Positions 60,137 to 64,000 of a DNA stretch of 64,000 nucleotides are shown here, piece by piece (within the stretch, counting starts at the first letter, position 1; each line of letters opens with the position of its first letter). The position numbers and the translations under genes are program-made. The stretch covers positions 682,001 to 746,000 of the forward strand of contig NZ_CP158374.1 of the NCBI RefSeq assembly GCF_040267705.1. Reading direction: 5' to 3'. The notes under the pieces were generated by a model. That model made no database searches, was not told where the DNA came from, and worked only from the letters and a program-made list of their open reading frames with translations. This DNA comes from Agromyces sp. G08B096. Lineage in GTDB: Bacteria; Actinomycetota; Actinomycetes; Actinomycetales; Microbacteriaceae.

Positions 60137-60493
60137 TCACTCAGCGGGGGAAGGCTGAAGGAGCTCCTCGCCGTGCTCGTGCGCCCACGATGCCAGGGCT
60201 TGCAACGGCCCGTCATGAAAGCTCTGCCCGAGCGGGGTGAGTTCGTACGACATGCCTGGCGGGTTCCGAACCTCACGGCGCACGATGAGATTCGCCTCGC
60301 TCAACCGCGTGAGCGCTTCGGTCAGAGGCTTGTCCCTGACCTGACCGATGGTCCTCAGCAGCTCCACGCGGCGACGCGGACCCGATCCGAGGGCAGCGAG
60401 CACGACGCCATCCCACCGATGGCTGAGCACATCCGTCGCCGCCCGGACGTGACAGTCGGCGACTCGGTCATCCCCGCGCGAAACCTCGGTCAT
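60137..60493 (-). CDS. HxlR-family transcriptional regulator
   Basis: This 118-residue regulator has the HxlR winged-helix fold: CHVRAATDVLSHRWDGVVLA with the family Cys near residue 14, RVELLRTIGQVRDKPLTEAL and LSEANLIVRREVRNPPGMSY with the wing, ending ELTPLGQSFHDGPLQALASW. The ATG at 60493 starts directly before the domain; the longer frame to 60613 runs antisense to the neighbour. It is divergent from the F420-reductase-like gene, which it probably controls. Confidence 0.9.
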   Translation of the reverse strand: MTEVSRGDDRVADCHVRAATDVLSHRWDGVVLAALGSGPRRRVELLRTIGQVRDKPLTEALTRLSEANLIVRREVRNPPGMSYELTPLGQSFHDGPLQALASWAHEHGEELLQPSPAE

Positions 60494-60557
60494 GCTTCCA
60501 TCCTGGCTGCCGAGGGCACACCGTTCGGTGCGTGGGCCGGTTCGTACCGTGGACCAC

Positions 60558-61211
60558 ATGACACACGCAGGACACTCGCAGCCCTCCACGCTCAAGATCG
60601 CCATTCTCGGCACGGGTAACGTGGCTCAGGCGCTCGGCGCGAAATGGGCAGCTCACGGCCACGAGATCACCATCGGCGGGCGATCCATCGAGAAGGCCCG
60701 GGCGGCAGCCGCCGCGATCGGGTGCGGGGTGGCACCGTCTCTAGTGGCGCCCGCGGTGGAGGGCGCGGACGTCGTCCTGCTCGCGGTTCCCTGGGCAGCG
60801 GTGGACGACGTGCTCGCGCAGGCCGGCGCGCCGACCGGGGCGCTGGCGTCTCAGACGATCATCGACCCGACCAACCCCGTCGCGCACGGTGTCGGTCGCC
60901 ATCTGCTCGCAACCGGTTCCGCCGCCGAGCACATCGCTTCGCACGCCCCAGGAGCGCACGTGGTGAAAGCCTTCAATGTGCATCCCGCGACCTACTGGGA
61001 TCAGGCGACCCCGCGCGATGTCGTCACGATTGCCGGAAGCAGTCGCGAGTCGCTCGAGCTTGCGGGCATGCTCGTGCGGCACGTCGGCGCGACTCCGCAC
61101 CCGCTCGGCGGCCTCGATCGCGCGCGACAGCTCGAAGAGTTCGCAGCAACGGTGATCGCGCTGGCGTTCGGCGGCATCGATCCGAAGTCCTCAGTTCCCG
61201 GGAGCCACTGA
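60558..61211 (+). CDS. NAD(P)-binding, F420-reductase-like protein
   Basis: This 217-residue protein opens KIAILGTGNVAQALGAKWAA near residue 13, the dinucleotide loop, with HEITIGGRSIEKARAAAAAI giving the NADP-type phosphate contact. VVLLAVPWAAVDDVL and TIIDPTNPVAHGVGRHLL follow, and VVKAFNVHPATYW near residue 135 matches the NADPH:F420 reductase (NpdG) family. F420 itself is not shown by the context. TACCGT at 60545-60550 ends 7 bases before the ATG. Confidence 0.87.
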   Translation: MTHAGHSQPSTLKIAILGTGNVAQALGAKWAAHGHEITIGGRSIEKARAAAAAIGCGVAPSLVAPAVEGADVVLLAVPWAAVDDVLAQAGAPTGALASQTIIDPTNPVAHGVGRHLLATGSAAEHIASHAPGAHVVKAFNVHPATYWDQATPRDVVTIAGSSRESLELAGMLVRHVGATPHPLGGLDRARQLEEFAATVIALAFGGIDPKSSVPGSH

Positions 61212-61230
61212 CCCGCCACCGTCGCGTGCG

Positions 61231-62454
61231 TCAGCGTGCCAACCTGTCGCTTGCCCCGCTGCCCCGCACCGAGTCGTCCGCGGCCGCCGCCGCCAGCACG
61301 GCGGCGAGGCCTTCACGCAGATCGTCGACGAAGAAGTCCGGTACCTCCAGCGAGGGGAAATGCCCTCCGGCGTCGGGCTCGCACCATCGGACGATGCCGC
61401 GGAAGCGCTGCTCCGCCCACGGACGTGGGACCTTCTCGATGTCTTCGGGGTAGATCGTGATCGCCGCCGGCACATCGACGACGAGCTCGGGATCGATCCT
61501 GTTGACTCCGCCGTGGCTTTCGGCATAGATCCGCGCGGCCGAGGCGCCGGTGCGTGTGAGCCAGTACAGCGTGACGTCGGCGAGCAGGGTGTCTTTGTCG
61601 ATCCGCTCGAACGGCGACGCGTCGGTGTCACTCCACGCGGCGAACTTGTCGAGGATCCAGGCGAGCAAGCCCACGGGTGAGTCGACGAGCGAATACCCGA
61701 TCGTCTGCGGTGCGGCCGCTTGCTGCTTCGCGTACGCCGCTTGGCCGCCACCCCAGAACGTGCCGGTCTCCTCGACCCACTCTCGTTCGACGTCGGTGAG
61801 TCCGTCCGTCGACAAGCCCGGAGGCGCCTGCGCCAGCGTGGTGTGGATGCCGAGGACGTGATCGGGATGCCTCGCGCCGAGCATGGTGGTGATCACTCCG
61901 CCCCAGTCGCCGCCGTGAGCGAGGAACCGGTCGTAGCCGAGGCGGCCCATGAGCGTCACCCAGGCGCCCGCGATCTTCTCCATTCCCCAGCCGGTGGTCG
62001 TCGGCCGCTCGCTGTACCCGAACCCGGGCAAGGATGGAGCGACGACGTGAAATGCCGGAGCGCTCGGGTCTTCGGGGTTCGCCAGGTCGTCCATGACGTG
62101 CAGGAACTCGAAGATGCTGCCCGGCCAGCCGTGCGTGAGGATCAGCGGGCGGGCATCCGGGCGCCGGGATCGATGGTGCAGGAAGTGGATGCCCAGCCCG
62201 TCGATGACGGTGCGGTACTGCCCGATCTCCGCGAGGCGCGCCTCGAACGGCCTCCAGTCGAACGCGGTCCGCCAGTAGTGCACGAGCTCGGTGAGATCGG
62301 CGAGCGGAACGCCTTGGCTCCACCGGGCAGAACCCGAGGTCTCCGGGTCGACGGTCTCCGCCTCCGGGAAGCGCGCGTTGGTCAAGCGGGTACGGAGGTC
62401 GTCGAGGTCCGCTTCCGGCGTGGTGGCTTCGAACCTCTGCACGCTGTCGTCCAC
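61231..62454 (-). CDS. Epoxide hydrolase with EHN domain
   Basis: This 407-residue alpha/beta hydrolase has the N-terminal EHN domain (DLDDLRTRLTNARFPEAETV to DWRPFEARLAEIGQYRTVID, about residues 16-85), the oxyanion segment LILTHGWPGSIFEFLHVMDD near residue 106, nucleophile Asp in LAHGGDWGGVITTMLGARHP near residue 185 and catalytic His in DAGGHFPSLEVPDFFVDDL near residue 372. It adds water to epoxides in the cytoplasm. The GTG at 62454 follows GAGAGGAG; the upstream continuation of the frame is not supported. Confidence 0.92.
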   Translation of the reverse strand: MDDSVQRFEATTPEADLDDLRTRLTNARFPEAETVDPETSGSARWSQGVPLADLTELVHYWRTAFDWRPFEARLAEIGQYRTVIDGLGIHFLHHRSRRPDARPLILTHGWPGSIFEFLHVMDDLANPEDPSAPAFHVVAPSLPGFGYSERPTTTGWGMEKIAGAWVTLMGRLGYDRFLAHGGDWGGVITTMLGARHPDHVLGIHTTLAQAPPGLSTDGLTDVEREWVEETGTFWGGGQAAYAKQQAAAPQTIGYSLVDSPVGLLAWILDKFAAWSDTDASPFERIDKDTLLADVTLYWLTRTGASAARIYAESHGGVNRIDPELVVDVPAAITIYPEDIEKVPRPWAEQRFRGIVRWCEPDAGGHFPSLEVPDFFVDDLREGLAAVLAAAAADDSVRGSGASDRLAR

Positions 62455-62604
62455 GGGGCTCCTCTCGAGTTCGACCCGCGAGCAGGATGAGCTCGCGTGA
62501 GCTCGGCTCGCGTCGCGAGACCGGCTTCCCGGCGACGGTATCCGAGCCCGCCCGATCCGTTCCAGCCTCGGCGACCCGCTGGTGTGGTGTGAGATCATCA
62601 TCGG

Positions 62605-63237
62605 ATGCCGAGCGCACGGGACATCGTCACGTTCTCAGACAGTCCGCCGCCGCCCGGGGCGAGCCCATGGGTCGCGGGCGCGGAGGCGCGCGACGGCGAC
62701 ATCGCCATCGTCGAACCGGATGCCTCGTGGCCGGAGGCGTTCTCCCGCATCGCGGACCTCGTGCAGGACGCACTCGGCCCGCGGGCGTTGCAGATCGAGC
62801 ACGTCGGGTCGACCTCGGTGCCGGGCCTGCCGGCGAAGCCGATCATCGACGTCGATGTGATCGTCGCGAACCCGGCTGACGAAGCCTCCTGGCTCCCCGC
62901 TCTTGAGGCCAAGGGCTTCGTGCTCACCGTGCGCGAGCCGTGGTGGCACGAGCACCGCTGCCTGCGGCACGCCGCCCCTCGCACGAACGTCCATGTGTTC
63001 GGGCCCGATGCGCCCGAGCCCTGGAAGCACCGGATCTTCCGCGATCACCTGCGGCGCGACACCGTCGACCGCGATCTGTACGCCGCGGTCAAACGCGAGA
63101 CCGCCGCCGACGCCAACGCGCACGGCGAGACCGTGATGCAGTACAACGCCCGAAAGCAGGCCGTGATCCGTGAGATCTACGACCGTGCGTTCCGCGCCGC
63201 CGGTCTCGCGGGCGCAGGAAGCGTCTCGATCAGCTGA
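62605..63237 (+). CDS. GrpB-family nucleotidyltransferase-like protein
   Basis: This 210-residue protein contains the GrpB domain (UPF0157): ALQIEHVGSTSVPGLPAKPI near residue 64, then IDVDVIVANP with the acidic pair, HVFGPDAPEPWKHRIFRDHL near residue 128 and YAAVKRETAADANAHGETVM. The fold is related to nucleotidyltransferases, but the reaction is unknown. An about 35-residue N-terminal extension precedes the domain. Its 3' end overlaps the converging aminotransferase gene by 61 bases. Confidence 0.88.
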   Translation: MPSARDIVTFSDSPPPPGASPWVAGAEARDGDIAIVEPDASWPEAFSRIADLVQDALGPRALQIEHVGSTSVPGLPAKPIIDVDVIVANPADEASWLPALEAKGFVLTVREPWWHEHRCLRHAAPRTNVHVFGPDAPEPWKHRIFRDHLRRDTVDRDLYAAVKRETAADANAHGETVMQYNARKQAVIREIYDRAFRAAGLAGAGSVSIS

Positions 63238-64000
63238 TCGATCTCGCGGTCCGTGTTGAAGTAGTGCACGGAGGCGCGTACCACGGCGGGGAGGCCTCTG
63301 TGCTCGAGGTCGAGACGGGCGTATTCCATGACGGAGACGCTGGTGTTGATGCGCTGCTCAGTGAGCCGGCTCTGCACAGTGTGCGGGTCGATTCCGTCGA
63401 TCGTGAATGTCACGATTCCGCAGGTCCGGTCACCGCGATCGTGGACCTGGATGCCGGGTAGCTCGGCCAATCGCTGTCGCAGGGTGTCGGCGAGCGTGCT
63501 GGCGCGTTCTTCGATGTCGGAGAGTCCCCAGGATCGCGCGTACGCGACGGCCTCGCCGAGCCCGATCTTCGCGGCGACGTTCGTCTCCCAGTTCTCGAAC
63601 CGGCGTGCGTCCTCCCGGATGCGGTATCCATCCGGCGTCGTCCACGTGGCTGCGTGGAGGTCGAGGAACGGTGGTTCGAGCGCCGTGATGAAGTCGCGCC
63701 GAATGTACGCGAAACCCGTGCCCCGTGGGCCTCGGAGGAACTTCCGGCCCGTGGCGGTCAGGAAATCGCAGCCGATCTCGGTGACGTCGATGGGCATCTG
63801 TCCGACCGATTGGCACGCGTCCAGCAGGTAGGGCACACCGTATGCGCGCGCGAGGTCGCCGACCTCTTTCGCCGGATTGACGAGACCACCCTGGGTAGGG
63901 ATGTGGGTGATCGCGATGAGTCGCACGGGTCCCGTGGTCGGTGCTTCCAGTCGTCGACGGAGATCGTCGATGCTGAGCTGACCGGTCTCGTCGTCGTCGA
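63177..64000 (-). CDS. Class V aminotransferase, partial at window end
   Basis: This is the C-terminal part of a PLP enzyme; the frame continues open through the window end (DDETGQLSIDDLRRRLEAPT before the GTG often taken as a start at 63926). AITHIPTQGGLVNPAKEVGD, YLLDACQSVGQMPIDVTEIG with the PLP Asp, and the Schiff-base Lys in FLTATGRKFLRGPRGTGFAY are visible, followed by FENWETNVAAKIGLGEAVAY. It resembles isopenicillin N epimerase/cysteine desulfurase-like aminotransferases; the substrate is unknown. About 274 residues are inside the window. Confidence 0.9.
   Translation of the reverse strand, partial: DDDETGQLSIDDLRRRLEAPTTGPVRLIAITHIPTQGGLVNPAKEVGDLARAYGVPYLLDACQSVGQMPIDVTEIGCDFLTATGRKFLRGPRGTGFAYIRRDFITALEPPFLDLHAATWTTPDGYRIREDARRFENWETNVAAKIGLGEAVAYARSWGLSDIEERASTLADTLRQRLAELPGIQVHDRGDRTCGIVTFTIDGIDPHTVQSRLTEQRINTSVSVMEYARLDLEHRGLPAVVRASVHYFNTDREIDQLIETLPAPARPAARNARS

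Overview
The window is dense, about 70 percent G+C, with strong G/C bias at third codon positions. Genes overlap by 1-4 bases (ATGA/GTGA) or sit a few bases apart, GTG starts are common, and many genes carry a TANNCT -10 box placed 6-7 bases before the start codon. This, with UdgX, a DUF3516 Ski2-type helicase, an RpiR-controlled muropeptide locus and LGFP repeats, points to a high-GC actinobacterium, most likely Microbacteriaceae (for example the Agromyces/Microbacterium side). That placement is inference; no rRNA, tRNA, phage, IS element, CRISPR array or replication origin was seen. It looks like ordinary chromosome with catabolic, stress and regulatory cassettes.

Region 1 (1-7299): a peptidoglycan-sugar salvage operon, cut at its 5' end. 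It has a CUT1-type sugar ABC importer (binding protein, two permeases), cytoplasmic NagZ, AnmK, MurQ and an RpiR/MurR regulator. Together they could import a GlcNAc-(anhydro)MurNAc sugar, cleave and phosphorylate it, and remove the lactyl group. Region 2 (7465-20477): small cassettes: SRPBCC plus FAD oxidoreductase, a DUF1905 protein, an epimerase, UdgX, a zf-TFIIB protein, a frameshifted VanZ gene, a divergent MFS/MarR pair, an ArsR-AHSA1-VOC operon with a clear self-controlled promoter, PhzF, an arginase-family protein, an aldo/keto reductase and an Ala-rich exported protein.

Region 3 (20574-33269): phosphoketolase coupled to a membrane protein, an AEC transporter behind a 14-codon leader ORF, a DUF1353 protein, a TetR gene with twin operators, an LGFP protein, the DUF3516 helicase, an EamA transporter and a secreted 5'-nucleotidase. 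Region 4 (33394-40714): a minus-strand oligopeptide-type ABC importer operon (two ATPases, two permeases, lipoprotein) headed by a C45 autoproteolytic acyltransferase and divergent from an RpiR regulator. Region 5 (40812-50329): RecQ, two related membrane proteins (one frameshifted), a large acyl-CoA dehydrogenase/oxidase, hydrolases, a 56-residue membrane protein, malate dehydrogenase, a prolyl aminopeptidase with a poly-Asp tail and a neutral zinc metallopeptidase.

Region 6 (50351-64000): hydrolase and EamA genes, a CtpE-like P-type ATPase, a zinc alcohol dehydrogenase, a fatty-acid desaturase followed by a cold-shock protein, a VOC protein, a quinone-reductase-type enzyme divergent from a MarR gene with twin CTTGA-N5-TCAAG sites, an HxlR regulator divergent from an F420-reductase-like protein, an epoxide hydrolase, a GrpB-family protein and a class V aminotransferase that runs off the window.
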